Origin: Caldanaerobacter subterraneus
Lineage (GTDB): Bacteria; Bacillota; Thermoanaerobacteria; Thermoanaerobacterales; Thermoanaerobacteraceae
DNA: 64,000 bases
NCBI RefSeq assembly: GCF_004345675.1
Contig: NZ_SLWU01000008.1
Location: 1 to 64,000 of the forward strand
Direction of reading: 5' to 3'
The position numbers were made by a program, and so were the translations under genes. The notes beneath the pieces are model-generated. The model searched no databases and was not told the DNA's origin. It saw nothing but the letters and a program-made list of their open reading frames with translations. Below, one piece after another: positions 37,324-45,870 of the stretch (the stretch's first letter is position 1; each line of letters opens with the position of its first letter).

Positions 37324-38415
37324 ATGGAAATAGGAATTGTTGGTCTACCAAATGTAGGAAAGAGCACACTTTTTAACGCAATAACCAAAGCTGGTGCAGA
37401 ATGCGCCAATTATCCTTTTTGCACTATTGAGCCAAATGTAGGGATTGTATCTGTCCCCGATGAAAGATTGGATTTTCTTGCTAAAATTGAAAATCCTCAA
37501 AAAGTAGTTCCTGCCACCATAAAATTTGTGGACATTGCAGGCCTTGTAAAAGGCGCAAGCAAAGGAGAAGGTTTAGGAAATAAATTTTTATCTCATATAA
37601 GAGAAGTAGACGCAATTTTAAACGTTGTGAGATGCTTTGAAGACAGCAACATAGTGCATGTGGAAGGGTCTATTGACCCCGTAAGAGATGTCGAGATTAT
37701 AAACCTGGAGCTCATACTGGCTGATTTAGAGACTGTAGAAAGGCGAATGCAAAAAACTTCAAAACTTGCTAGAAACGATAAAAAAGCCGCCTTTGAACTT
37801 GAAGTTTTGGAAAAAATAAAAAATACACTGGAAGAGGGAAAGCCTGCAAGGGCAGTTCAATTTGATGAAGAAGAAAAAGCCGTAGTAAATCAGCTGATGC
37901 TTTTAACTTCAAAGCCTGTGATGTATGTGGCAAATATATCAGAAGAAGATTTAATCTTAAGAGAAGAAAATCTACACGTAAAAAAGCTAAGAGAATATGC
38001 ATTAAAAGAAGGCTCAGAAGTTTTAGTAATAAGCGCAAAAATTGAAGAAGAGCTAGCAGCTCTTCCAGATGAAGAAAGAAATGAGCTTTTAAAAGAATAC
38101 GGGCTCAAAGAGCCCGGGCTTAACAATATAATAAGGCACGGATATTCTCTTTTAGGACTAATTACATTTTTCACTGCAGGGCCTAAAGAAGTACATGCCT
38201 GGACAATAAAAAGGGGAACTAAAGCTCCTCAAGCGGCTGGGAAAATCCACTCTGACTTTGAAAGAGGGTTTATAAGAGCAGAAGTAATCTCCTTTGAAGA
38301 TTTAGTCAAAGCAGGATCACAGGCAGCAGCAAGAGAAATGGGGCTTTTAAGGCTTGAAGGCAAAGACTATGTCATGCAGGATGGAGATGTTGTAGTATTT
38401 AGATTTAACGTGTAA
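37324..38415 (+). CDS. ychF: Redox-regulated ATPase YchF (Obg-like)
   Basis: Obg-family P-loop protein that prefers ATP and associates with ribosomes. The 363 residues carry GLPNVGKST (about 6-14), a G3-type DIAGLVKGASKGEGLG, a coiled-coil insertion and a C-terminal TGS domain (AWTIKRGTKAPQAAGKIHSD). One of only two + strand genes. Its stop lies one base from the stop of the convergent SHOCT-like gene, with no terminator between. Confidence 0.97.
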   Translation: MEIGIVGLPNVGKSTLFNAITKAGAECANYPFCTIEPNVGIVSVPDERLDFLAKIENPQKVVPATIKFVDIAGLVKGASKGEGLGNKFLSHIREVDAILNVVRCFEDSNIVHVEGSIDPVRDVEIINLELILADLETVERRMQKTSKLARNDKKAAFELEVLEKIKNTLEEGKPARAVQFDEEEKAVVNQLMLLTSKPVMYVANISEEDLILREENLHVKKLREYALKEGSEVLVISAKIEEELAALPDEERNELLKEYGLKEPGLNNIIRHGYSLLGLITFFTAGPKEVHAWTIKRGTKAPQAAGKIHSDFERGFIRAEVISFEDLVKAGSQAAAREMGLLRLEGKDYVMQDGDVVVFRFNV

Positions 38416-38416
38416 T

Positions 38417-38800
38417 CTACTCCAGGCTTATTTCCACATGTTCTCCATCCTCTTCATCGTATACATCCACGATTTTTCCTGTTTCTCCTTCTTCTATAGC
38501 TTTTAAAAGGTCATTAAAATTGATACCGTGCTCTTCTAATATGTCGCTGGGAGTAAATCTCCCGGCTATTCTCATGCCCCACGATAAAAGGCTGTAAGGT
38601 ATAGATAAATTAACCTTCACTTTGTTGGTATTCATATCTGTTACCCTAATTTTAAGCCACCTAATTCTTCTATGGGGCCTCCTTATCTCCTTTTCTTCCT
38701 CTACTTCCAGAGCCTTAAGAAGTTCAGCCGCCTCCTCTGCTGTTATCTTTTTTTCTTCTACCATCTTCAAAATCCTCAATCTTTCTTCCATAAAACCCAC
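38417..38800 (-). CDS. SHOCT-like domain protein
   Basis: A 127-residue protein with an N-terminal helical hairpin (ILKMVEEKKITAEEAAELLKALE) shared with the next gene, followed by a mixed domain (KVKVNLSIPYSLLSWGMRI) and an acidic end. Proteins of this type accompany DUF4097/DUF2089 genes and are often annotated as SHOCT-like. Function unknown; 1 bp separates it from the DUF4097 gene, so they are co-translated. Confidence 0.75.
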   Translation of the reverse strand: MGFMEERLRILKMVEEKKITAEEAAELLKALEVEEEKEIRRPHRRIRWLKIRVTDMNTNKVKVNLSIPYSLLSWGMRIAGRFTPSDILEEHGINFNDLLKAIEEGETGKIVDVYDEEDGEHVEISLE

Positions 38801-38801
38801 C

Positions 38802-39770
38802 TCACTCTAAGGTAATATCTCCACTTACTGAATTTACATGAATTTCCAGTTTCTTTTCTGATTCTCTGTAATTTTTTGTATTTCCTTTTAAATAGTGCCT
38901 ATTTCTTGTCGCCTGAGAGGTCCCTGGTAAATTTATGCTGCAATCCCCAGCTATCGTCTTCAATTTGTAATATACTCCCACATTTTTATCCTCTAATTTG
39001 ACCTCAACATCTCCGTTGATAGTATCTATTTTCAGAAAAACTTTCTGCAAATCGACCTTAAGGTTGTGAATAGAGACATCCCCATTTACCGTGGAAATGT
39101 CCGCTTCTTCCAAACATACATCTTTTAAGTCTACATCGCTGTTAATGCTCTTTAAAGCTACTTTTTTCATCTTTAGGTCCTCAGCAGAAATTTCCCCATT
39201 TACGGTCTCAAGTTTTACTTCATCGCACTTGACAGCTGGAAGGTACACTTCGATCTCTGCTTTTTTCACTCCCTTATCTCCTACTATCTTTAAATAATTT
39301 TCCTCATATTTTACATCTAAGCCTCCCCCTCTGCTTCTTATTGCATACTCCACCTTTGTCCGGATGTAATCTTTATCCCACCTCTTCAAAGTTATATTGC
39401 CGTTTGCAACGGCTATCTTTAAAGAAATGCTTTCTCCAACATCTTTAAATTCAAAATCTTTCTCAAGCTTTTCTTCCCTCCCCTCCCAGATAAAATCCAA
39501 TATCCTGTCAGCAATGCTGGTTCCAAAATCCTTTTTCTTTATTCCCTCAATTTTTTCTTCAATTTTATCAAGCCCTTTTTCTACTTCTTTCGGAATATCG
39601 GAAAGAGCAGTCATCCTTTCCTTAAATTTGTCTAATAAATTAAAACTACCTTCTTCCTGAAGATTCACTTCTCTTCTCCCTTCCAAAGCCTCCAAGAGAA
39701 TGGCTGCTTCTTCAGCAGTAATCTTGCCCTCCTCCAGCATTCTCAATACCACCATTTTTTCCTCTTCCAT
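38802..39770 (-). CDS. DUF4097 beta-repeat protein with SHOCT-like N-terminus
   Basis: A 322-residue protein. The N-terminal hairpin (VLRMLEEGKITAEEAAILLEALE) is the same module as in its neighbour. A charged linker follows, then about 200 residues of right-handed beta-repeat (VNGEISAEDLKMKKVALKSI, TVNGDVSIHNLKVD, TINGDVEVKLEDK). No signal peptide, so it is presumably cytosolic. The family (YvlB-like) is linked to envelope stress responses in Bacillus; that role is not shown here. Confidence 0.82.
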   Translation of the reverse strand: MEEEKMVVLRMLEEGKITAEEAAILLEALEGRREVNLQEEGSFNLLDKFKERMTALSDIPKEVEKGLDKIEEKIEGIKKKDFGTSIADRILDFIWEGREEKLEKDFEFKDVGESISLKIAVANGNITLKRWDKDYIRTKVEYAIRSRGGGLDVKYEENYLKIVGDKGVKKAEIEVYLPAVKCDEVKLETVNGEISAEDLKMKKVALKSINSDVDLKDVCLEEADISTVNGDVSIHNLKVDLQKVFLKIDTINGDVEVKLEDKNVGVYYKLKTIAGDCSINLPGTSQATRNRHYLKGNTKNYRESEKKLEIHVNSVSGDITLE

Positions 39771-39783
39771 TAAAAACCCTCCC

Positions 39784-40155
39784 TCATCCTTCTTTAAGAA
39801 GCTTTATAGCTTCATCTACAGTGATTTCCCCTTCTTCTAACTTCCTCAGCACCTCCTTCTTATCGACCACAGGTCTTCTTTCCACTTCATACCCTAATGC
39901 TGCAATCAAATTATCCAGTTTGTTCCTTATAGTCGGATACGACAGATTGAGTTCTTTTTCCATCTCCCTTATATTTCCTCTTGTCTTTATGAAAATCTCT
40001 AACAGCTCCCTCTGTTCCCTTGTGAGATAGCAAAATTTGCAAAGTTCAAATTGCCCCTCAATAGCAGTTCCACAGTGAGAGCACTCTAGTCTCGTAACCC
40101 TCATCTTTTCCCCGCACACAGGACAAATCCCTATCACTTCTTTCATAGGTTTCAC
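39784..40155 (-). CDS. DUF2089 family zinc-ribbon/HTH regulator
   Basis: A 123-residue protein: zinc ribbon with CPVCGEKM, CSHCG and a third pair C-x2-C (CKFC), then a helix-turn-helix (GNIREMEKELNLSYPTIRNKLDNLI), and at the C-terminus a hairpin (VLRKLEEGEITVDEAIKLLKEG) resembling the module of the two following genes. It is first in the operon and probably its regulator. Confidence 0.85.
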   Translation of the reverse strand: MKPMKEVIGICPVCGEKMRVTRLECSHCGTAIEGQFELCKFCYLTREQRELLEIFIKTRGNIREMEKELNLSYPTIRNKLDNLIAALGYEVERRPVVDKKEVLRKLEEGEITVDEAIKLLKEG

Positions 40156-40244
40156 CTCAAGTCATAAGCTTTGATTTCATTATAACACTTCCTTCAAAAA
40201 TGTCAATATCAATTTTAAATTTTTTAATTTTATCTAGCTAAAAG

Positions 40245-40295
40245 TTTAATTTTTAAAAAATAAATTTGAGTCAGGTTGCAACCTGACTCAAATTT
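40245..40295 (-). terminator. Intrinsic terminator after thiI
   Basis: A perfect 16-bp palindromic stem, AAATTTGAGTCAGGTT/AACCTGACTCAAATTT (40262-40277/40280-40295), with a T-rich stretch on the minus strand (ATTTTTTAAAAA). The stem includes the thiI stop codon. Confidence 0.9.
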
Positions 40296-41430
40296 CTATT
40301 ACTTCTTCTTCAAAATTGTCTATAAATTTTTGATAATCCATCTTCTCTTCTGCTTCTAAAACCTTCTCCAGCTTGGGCTTTGTAGCAGGATGTTTTGGAA
40401 CGAATATGGTACAGCAGTCCTCATAAGGCCTTATGGAGATTTCGTAGGTGCCAATTTTCTGAGCTATATCAATTATTTCCCTCTTATCCATCCCAATCAA
40501 AGGTCTAAAAACAGGAAGTGAAACAGAAGAATTGGTTACATACAGGCTTTCAATGGTCTGGCTTGCCACCTGTCCAAGGCTCTCTCCCGTTATAAGGGCT
40601 AGAGAGCCATTCTGCTGAGCGATCTTTTCCGCTATTTTCATCATCATTCTTCTCATTATTATCGTCGTTAACCTAGCAGGGCATTTTTCGTAAATTTCAA
40701 GCTGCAAGTCAGTGAAGTGGACTACATGCAGTCGCATTCCCCTTCCATATTGAGAAAGCACTTTACACAGGTCCACAACTTTTTCCTTCGCCCTATCTGA
40801 CGTGTACGGAGGGCTGTGAAAGTAAACAGCCTCTACTTCCACACCTCTTTTCATCATCATCCATGCCGCTACAGGGCTGTCAATTCCTCCCGAAAGAAGT
40901 ACAGTCGCTTTTCCATTCGTGCCAAGAGGAAGACCTCCTGCCCCTTCAATAACCCCTGCATATAAAAAGGCTTTTTCCCTTATCTCCACATTAAGGAGCA
41001 CATCAGGATTGTGTACATCCACTTTCATGTTTTTCACATTCTTCAAAACGGCTGCTCCTACTCTTCTGCTTATCTCCATGCTATTATAAGGAAAGGCCTT
41101 GTTGGGCCTTTTGGTTTCTACCTTGAAAGTCTTGCCCTGGTGACTTTTCATGAGATCTACAGCAGCTTTAAAAATTTCCTCAAGGTCAAGGTCAGCCTCT
41201 TTTGCCCTCGTTATCCCGACTATTCCAAAGACTTTTTTTAACCTTTCTATTGCCTCTTCAACATTTTTTTCGCACTCCACATAAATTCTCCCATGGGTTT
41301 TTTCGACTTTTACGCCATCAAAATCTCTTAGAGCGTATTTTATATTTTTTACAAGTGTATTTTCAAAAAAAGACCTGTTTTCTCCTTTCAATGCCAATTC
41401 TCCGTATTTTATGAGAAGTACGTCTTTCAT
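40288..41430 (-). CDS. thiI: tRNA 4-thiouridine synthase ThiI
   Basis: Makes 4-thiouridine at position 8 of tRNA and may serve thiamine synthesis. The 380 residues contain a ferredoxin-like/THUMP region (about 1-165) and a PP-loop domain with VLLSGGIDSPVAAWMM. The rhodanese domain of enteric ThiI is absent, as in most Firmicutes, where a dedicated cysteine desulfurase supplies sulfur; such a gene lies 4 bp upstream. Confidence 0.96.
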   Translation of the reverse strand: MKDVLLIKYGELALKGENRSFFENTLVKNIKYALRDFDGVKVEKTHGRIYVECEKNVEEAIERLKKVFGIVGITRAKEADLDLEEIFKAAVDLMKSHQGKTFKVETKRPNKAFPYNSMEISRRVGAAVLKNVKNMKVDVHNPDVLLNVEIREKAFLYAGVIEGAGGLPLGTNGKATVLLSGGIDSPVAAWMMMKRGVEVEAVYFHSPPYTSDRAKEKVVDLCKVLSQYGRGMRLHVVHFTDLQLEIYEKCPARLTTIIMRRMMMKIAEKIAQQNGSLALITGESLGQVASQTIESLYVTNSSVSLPVFRPLIGMDKREIIDIAQKIGTYEISIRPYEDCCTIFVPKHPATKPKLEKVLEAEEKMDYQKFIDNFEEEVIEI

Positions 41431-41434
41431 TATT

Positions 41435-42586
41435 TTACCTCCGTTTAAATCTTCTTAAAAAGTCAACTTTTTTCTTCAAAATATCCACTGTGTAATCTAT
41501 GTCTTCCTCAGTATTAAAAATCCCCAGAGAAAAGCGGATAGCCCCTTCTAGCAGGTCTCCTTTTAAGCCTATTGCTTTAAGGACGTGACTTCCTCCTCTC
41601 TTTTTCGATGAACAAGCAGATCCAGTGGAGACGTAAATACCCTCTTCTTCTAAAGCGTGTAAAAGCACCTCTCCTCTGACTCCACGGAAAGAAACGTTAA
41701 GTATATGCGGCGCGCCTTCTTCTACTTCAGGTCCATTCAAATGCACATCTTTTATTTCTGAAGAAATACCCTCCCACAACCTCTTTTTTAACCCCATGAG
41801 CTTCTGAGAAACTTCTTCTAAACTTTCTTTGGCCAGTCTGCTAGCAACTCCAAATCCTACAATACCGGGCATATTTTCTGTGCCAGACCTTATGTTCTTT
41901 TCCTGCCCTCCTCCAAATATTATGGGTCTTATTCTCACTTCCTCCGATAAATATAGCGCCCCTACTCCTTTTGGACCGTGAATCTTATGCGCACTTAAAG
42001 ACACCATGTCAAGCTTCTGCTTTTTTACGTCAACTTCTACTTTTCCAGCAGCTTGTACAGCATCCACGTGAAATAAAATTCCCTTTTCTCTTGCTATCGT
42101 ACCTATTTCTCCAATAGGCTCTATTGTTCCTATTTCATTGTTTACAGCCATAATTGAGATAAGTATTGTTTTATCATTAATAGCACTTTTCACATCCTCT
42201 GGGTGGACTCTTCCTTTTTTATCAACTTCAAGATAGGTAACCTCAAAACCATTTTCTTCTAAAAATTTGAGGACATTTAAAATAGAGGGGTGCTCGATGG
42301 TAGAAGAAATTATGTGATTGCCCTTTTTCTTAAGGCTTTCTGCCACTCCTATGAGAGCAAGGTTATTAGACTCTGTCCCGCCAGAAGTAAATATAATGCC
42401 TTCTGGTCTGCCGCCTATAAGACACGTAACATTTTCTCTCGCTTCTTTTAAGAGCTTTTCTGCTTGATAACCCTTTCTGTGAAGTGAAGAAGGATTACCA
42501 TATTCCTCTTCTAAAACTTCAAGCATTTTGTCTATGACTTCTTTTCTCACTTTTGTGGTAGCGCTGTTGTCCAAATACACTTCCAT
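41435..42586 (-). CDS. Cysteine desulfurase (NifS/IscS family)
   Basis: PLP enzyme releasing sulfur from cysteine as a persulfide. The ATG at 42586 is chosen (MEVYLDNSATTKV, AAAGGG upstream); codons further upstream are not homologous. The 383 residues hold the PLP lysine in SLSAHKIHGPKGVG and the active cysteine in TGSACSSKKRGGSH. The pairing with thiI and the lack of an IscU gene nearby suggest a tRNA-thiolation role, like Bacillus NifZ. Confidence 0.93.
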   Translation of the reverse strand: MEVYLDNSATTKVRKEVIDKMLEVLEEEYGNPSSLHRKGYQAEKLLKEARENVTCLIGGRPEGIIFTSGGTESNNLALIGVAESLKKKGNHIISSTIEHPSILNVLKFLEENGFEVTYLEVDKKGRVHPEDVKSAINDKTILISIMAVNNEIGTIEPIGEIGTIAREKGILFHVDAVQAAGKVEVDVKKQKLDMVSLSAHKIHGPKGVGALYLSEEVRIRPIIFGGGQEKNIRSGTENMPGIVGFGVASRLAKESLEEVSQKLMGLKKRLWEGISSEIKDVHLNGPEVEEGAPHILNVSFRGVRGEVLLHALEEEGIYVSTGSACSSKKRGGSHVLKAIGLKGDLLEGAIRFSLGIFNTEEDIDYTVDILKKKVDFLRRFKRR

Positions 42587-42599
42587 AATCATCATCCCT

Positions 42600-42884
42600 T
42601 TATTTTGCAAATTTAACTAAAAGGTTAATAATTCTTTGCACATCTTCATAAGTAGCCTTTCCATCTTTACTGGCAAGTATACAGTCTTTTGCATGCTCCT
42701 GTATTATTGACATGCCTACTTTTTCTAAAGATGCCTTTACTGCTGCAATTTGAAGTAAAATCTCCTCACAGCTTTTCTCCTCTTCCACCATTTTTTCTAT
42801 TCCAGCTATATGACCTTTTATGGTCCTTAATCTCATTAATATATCATTTCTCAAATTGTCCACCACTTGCAACACACCTTTCAA
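42600..42884 (-). CDS. CsoR/RcnR/FrmR-type metal- or sulfur-sensing repressor
   Basis: A 94-residue, all-helical DUF156 protein. C39, H64 and C68 reproduce the Cys-x24-His-x3-Cys spacing of copper-sensing CsoR. It is upstream of the cysteine desulfurase (13 bp to its ATG). The longest frame starts with TTG at 42884, but GTG at 42866 is better spaced from AAAGGTG. The effector (copper, persulfide or other) cannot be told from sequence alone. Confidence 0.85.
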   Translation of the reverse strand: MKGVLQVVDNLRNDILMRLRTIKGHIAGIEKMVEEEKSCEEILLQIAAVKASLEKVGMSIIQEHAKDCILASKDGKATYEDVQRIINLLVKFAK

Positions 42885-42943
42885 TAAGTTTGTTTTCCTA
42901 TATTAACTTTGCCATAAAATTTGCAAACAGTCAATTGTTATGT

Positions 42944-42967
42944 AAAAAAGCCAGCGAATTCGCTGGC
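42944..42967 (-). terminator. Intrinsic terminator after the 222-residue hypothetical gene
   Basis: GCCAGCGAATTCGCTGGC (42950-42967) is fully self-complementary; the minus strand continues with six T (42944-42949). It lies 3 nt past the stop. Confidence 0.88.
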
Positions 42968-42970
42968 AAA

Positions 42971-43639
42971 TTAAGGATTTTGGTACATCTGTGGCGGCTC
43001 AAAGGTTGGGAAGGGTTTTTTGTAGAAAATGTCACAGACGTCTGTAGCAAACTCTTCGCAGGCTGCAGGTGTAGGACAGAATCCGTAAGAAGGCACTAGC
43101 AATTGCACATCCACTGCAGATTTTATTATGATCCAGACGCCTATTATGACCTCTACAGTAGTAGTTACCCCTACATTCACTTTGCCGTATAAACCTTCTC
43201 CCATTGCTTCGTACTTCATTATAGCTACATTTGGATCAGGTACATAAAGCACGATGTCTTTACTAAAAGTAGTAATATTTCCCGGCAATGTTTGTGTTGT
43301 ACCATCAGGGTAATTTATGACGACATCAAAAGTTACCTGGAAAGTCGCTTCAACCCTTGCAAAACCAGGTCTTTCAGCGATAGGAGTTATCACAAAGCCT
43401 GGCGGCTCTACAAGGGAAATTTTTATATTTGTTATCTCACCAAAAGTAGGTGTCAAAGTAGTTAGTGTTGGGACAAAAGTAATTGGCGGTATATTATCCA
43501 GGCACAGCCTTTGAGAACAAGCATCGTATATTTTAGTGACTTCTATGCAGGCAATTTCTGTAGGTTCCGGAAGTTGCCCTGGTTGTACTGGCCCTGGCAC
43601 TATCTCCTGCTGTCCTAACAGCTTTCTAGTAAAAGCCAT
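42971..43639 (-). CDS. Hypothetical beta-rich protein, possibly SPOCS/DUF3794-like
   Basis: A 222-residue protein I do not recognise with certainty. It has no signal peptide, a proline-rich start (PGPVQPGQLPEP), a predicted beta core (VEATFQVTFDVVINYPDGT, then VEVIIGVWIIIKSAVDVQLL) and cysteines at both ends (C30, C38, C43; then CPTPAACEEF and VCDIFYKK). The alternating beta pattern recalls SPOCS-type spore proteins. GGGGG stands before the ATG. It forms a single-gene unit with its own terminator. A spore-surface role is speculation. Confidence 0.6.
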   Translation of the reverse strand: MAFTRKLLGQQEIVPGPVQPGQLPEPTEIACIEVTKIYDACSQRLCLDNIPPITFVPTLTTLTPTFGEITNIKISLVEPPGFVITPIAERPGFARVEATFQVTFDVVINYPDGTTQTLPGNITTFSKDIVLYVPDPNVAIMKYEAMGEGLYGKVNVGVTTTVEVIIGVWIIIKSAVDVQLLVPSYGFCPTPAACEEFATDVCDIFYKKPFPTFEPPQMYQNP

Positions 43640-43725
43640 ATTATTTCCCCCTTTTTATCTTTGAAAAGCTTAGCCTTCTTCTACTACTACAATATACGCA
43701 GATAAAGGGGGATGTGTTACAATTG

Positions 43726-44589
43726 TCAAAATTCAAATTTCATTCCCGTATGAAGGGGAACAAATCTTTCACCAAAAGCCTTGTATAGCTCTACCTGTGC
43801 TTTAAAGCCCGTACAATGACCAGCAGAAATAAGTTCTATGTCAAATTCTTTTAAAGCTTGCACTGTCTTTGAAATTCTTTCCGAAGAAGCATCAATTAAA
43901 TGAAGCCCTCCAATTATAGCCAAAATTTTATCCTCTCCAGTAAGTTTTACAGCTCTTTTTGTTATGTTTACAATTCCAGCATGACTACAACCCGAAATTA
44001 TCACAATCCCTTTCCCCTTTATATTTGCCACAAAAGATATGTCATCCTTCATTACATCTTCTACAATTCTTCCATCTTCAGTTATAGTTTTTAGAGAAAT
44101 GCCAACTTCTTCAAAGTCTGTGACCCTTTCAACTTCACCTGTAGTTATAACCCCTGGCATTATTTCTAGAGGATCTCTTGTCAAAAACAAGCGTCCCCCA
44201 TTCTCTTCTATTTTTTCTTTTATACCTTCCCTCATTACACCTACATGTCTTATAAATGGATCTGTTATGAAATTTAACCTAAAAATATCAGGATGAGCAA
44301 CAACAGACACTTCTTTTTTGCCAATTAATTCCAATACCTCAACAATCCCTTGAGTATGGTCATAATGGCAGTGAGTCAAAACAATAGCATCAATCTCCTT
44401 AAAAGAAATCCCCATTAGCTCCATATTATGAGCTATTGCCTGGATGTTTTGCCCTACGTCTATTAGTATATTTCTTTTCTCCTTTCCATATGCCTCTACA
44501 AAAAAGCAGACACCATGCTGCCCTAAAAAAGGACTTTCATATAGCACAGAATCTTCCGCTAAAACCGTAATAATAAGCTTTTCTAACAT
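43726..44589 (-). CDS. MBL-fold metallo-hydrolase (COG1237 type)
   Basis: A 287-residue metallo-beta-lactamase-fold hydrolase with the metal motif THCHYDHTQG (about 72-81), a second histidine in SGCSHAGI, and HCTGFKA near the end. This pattern fits the COG1237 group, some of which act in pterin/methanopterin chemistry; the substrate here is unknown. A stand-alone gene preceding the aco terminator. Confidence 0.83.
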   Translation of the reverse strand: MLEKLIITVLAEDSVLYESPFLGQHGVCFFVEAYGKEKRNILIDVGQNIQAIAHNMELMGISFKEIDAIVLTHCHYDHTQGIVEVLELIGKKEVSVVAHPDIFRLNFITDPFIRHVGVMREGIKEKIEENGGRLFLTRDPLEIMPGVITTGEVERVTDFEEVGISLKTITEDGRIVEDVMKDDISFVANIKGKGIVIISGCSHAGIVNITKRAVKLTGEDKILAIIGGLHLIDASSERISKTVQALKEFDIELISAGHCTGFKAQVELYKAFGERFVPLHTGMKFEF

Positions 44590-44644
44590 AAGGGTTACAC
44601 TCCCTTCAATATGTTAACTCTAATTATATCATAGTTTTTAAAAT

Positions 44645-44677
44645 ATAAAAGAAGCGAGCCTAAAATACATGGCCCGC
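44645..44677 (-). terminator. Terminator after the aco operon
   Basis: GCGAGCC (44654-44660) pairs with GGCCCGC (44671-44677) with one mismatch, and the minus strand continues TTCTTTTATATTTT. It follows the acoC-type gene. Confidence 0.65.
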
Positions 44678-44688
44678 CATTTAAAGAT

Positions 44689-45864
44689 TTAAATAAGCAT
44701 GGATACAGGATTTTCCAAAATTTTCTTTAGGTCGAGCAAAAACTTAGCAGCAGTAGCTCCATCAATCAGTCGATGGTCGAAAGAAAGACTAAGTTTCATT
44801 GTGTGCCGTATGACAATATTGTCTTCTATTACCACTGGTTCTTTGTATATTTTGTTAACTCCTAATATAGCACTTTCTGGAGGATTTATAATAGGAGTAA
44901 AGCTATCTATTTCATACATTCCTAGGTTAGTGATAGTAAAAGTACCACCTGTTATTTCATCAGGAGTTAGCTTATTCTCTCTTGCTTTTTCACTTAGTTC
45001 TTTAATCTCTTTTGAAAGTTCTAATAAAGATTTATTTTCAGCATTCTTCACCACAGGAACTATTAATCCATCCTCTAATGCCACTGCAATTCCTAAGTTG
45101 ATGTTAGGATTTTTAATTATTTCATCTCCCTCAATAGACCAATTTAAAACAGGATTTTTCTTTAATGCAATAACACAAGCTTTTGCAATCAAATCAGTGT
45201 AGGTAAATTTATGTTCTCCAGATTTGTTTAAATTCTCCCTTAAATTAACAAGTTCTGTCACATCTACTTTGATGTTTTCCGTCACATGAGGAATCTCTGT
45301 CCAGCTTTTTTTCATTCTTTGACTTATAGTCCTTCTCATAGTGTCCATTGGCACTCTTTCTGCTTTTTTGAGAATCTGTTCTTCTCTTAAAGCTATTTCC
45401 TTTTCAGTTTTCTCTGGTAAAGTACCAATTTGCTTTTCAGAAATATATCTCTTTACATCTTCCTCTGTAATACGACCTCCTGGACCAGTTCCTGTAATCA
45501 GAGAAAGGTCAATATTGTGCTCTTTAGCCAATCTTTTAGCCACAGGAGTAGCTTTTATAAATTTCTCTTCTTTTTCTTCTCCTTTAGTTTCTCCTTTCAC
45601 TTCTGAACCTAATTCCAATTTTTCTCCTTCTTGCGCAATTATCCCTATAGGAGCTGCCACAGGGACTGTTTCTCCTTCTTGTACTAAAATTTTGGCCAAA
45701 ATTCCATCTGCAGGTGCTTCCACTACATTAGTTATCTTATCCGTCGATATTTCTACTATCTCTTCTCCTTTTTTTACCTTTTCCCCTTCCCTCTTTAACC
45801 ATCTATCTACTCTTCCTTCCGTCATAGTAAGCCCCAGTTTAGGCATTACGACGTTCACTGGCAT
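44689..45864 (-). CDS. acoC: Dihydrolipoamide acetyltransferase (E2) of an acetoin/2-oxo-acid dehydrogenase
   Basis: E2 core of a dehydrogenase complex. The 391 residues are ordered as lipoyl domain (1-78, lipoyl lysine in STDKITNVVEA), an acidic linker, a peripheral-subunit-binding domain (about 107-142, VAKRLAKEHNIDLSLITGTG) and the catalytic domain with FDHRLIDGA. It closes the operon acoA-acoB-acoX-acoC. No E3 (dihydrolipoamide dehydrogenase) gene is present in the operon. Acetoin as substrate is inferred from acoX. Confidence 0.88.
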   Translation of the reverse strand: MPVNVVMPKLGLTMTEGRVDRWLKREGEKVKKGEEIVEISTDKITNVVEAPADGILAKILVQEGETVPVAAPIGIIAQEGEKLELGSEVKGETKGEEKEEKFIKATPVAKRLAKEHNIDLSLITGTGPGGRITEEDVKRYISEKQIGTLPEKTEKEIALREEQILKKAERVPMDTMRRTISQRMKKSWTEIPHVTENIKVDVTELVNLRENLNKSGEHKFTYTDLIAKACVIALKKNPVLNWSIEGDEIIKNPNINLGIAVALEDGLIVPVVKNAENKSLLELSKEIKELSEKARENKLTPDEITGGTFTITNLGMYEIDSFTPIINPPESAILGVNKIYKEPVVIEDNIVIRHTMKLSLSFDHRLIDGATAAKFLLDLKKILENPVSMLI

Positions 45865-45870
45865 TATTTT

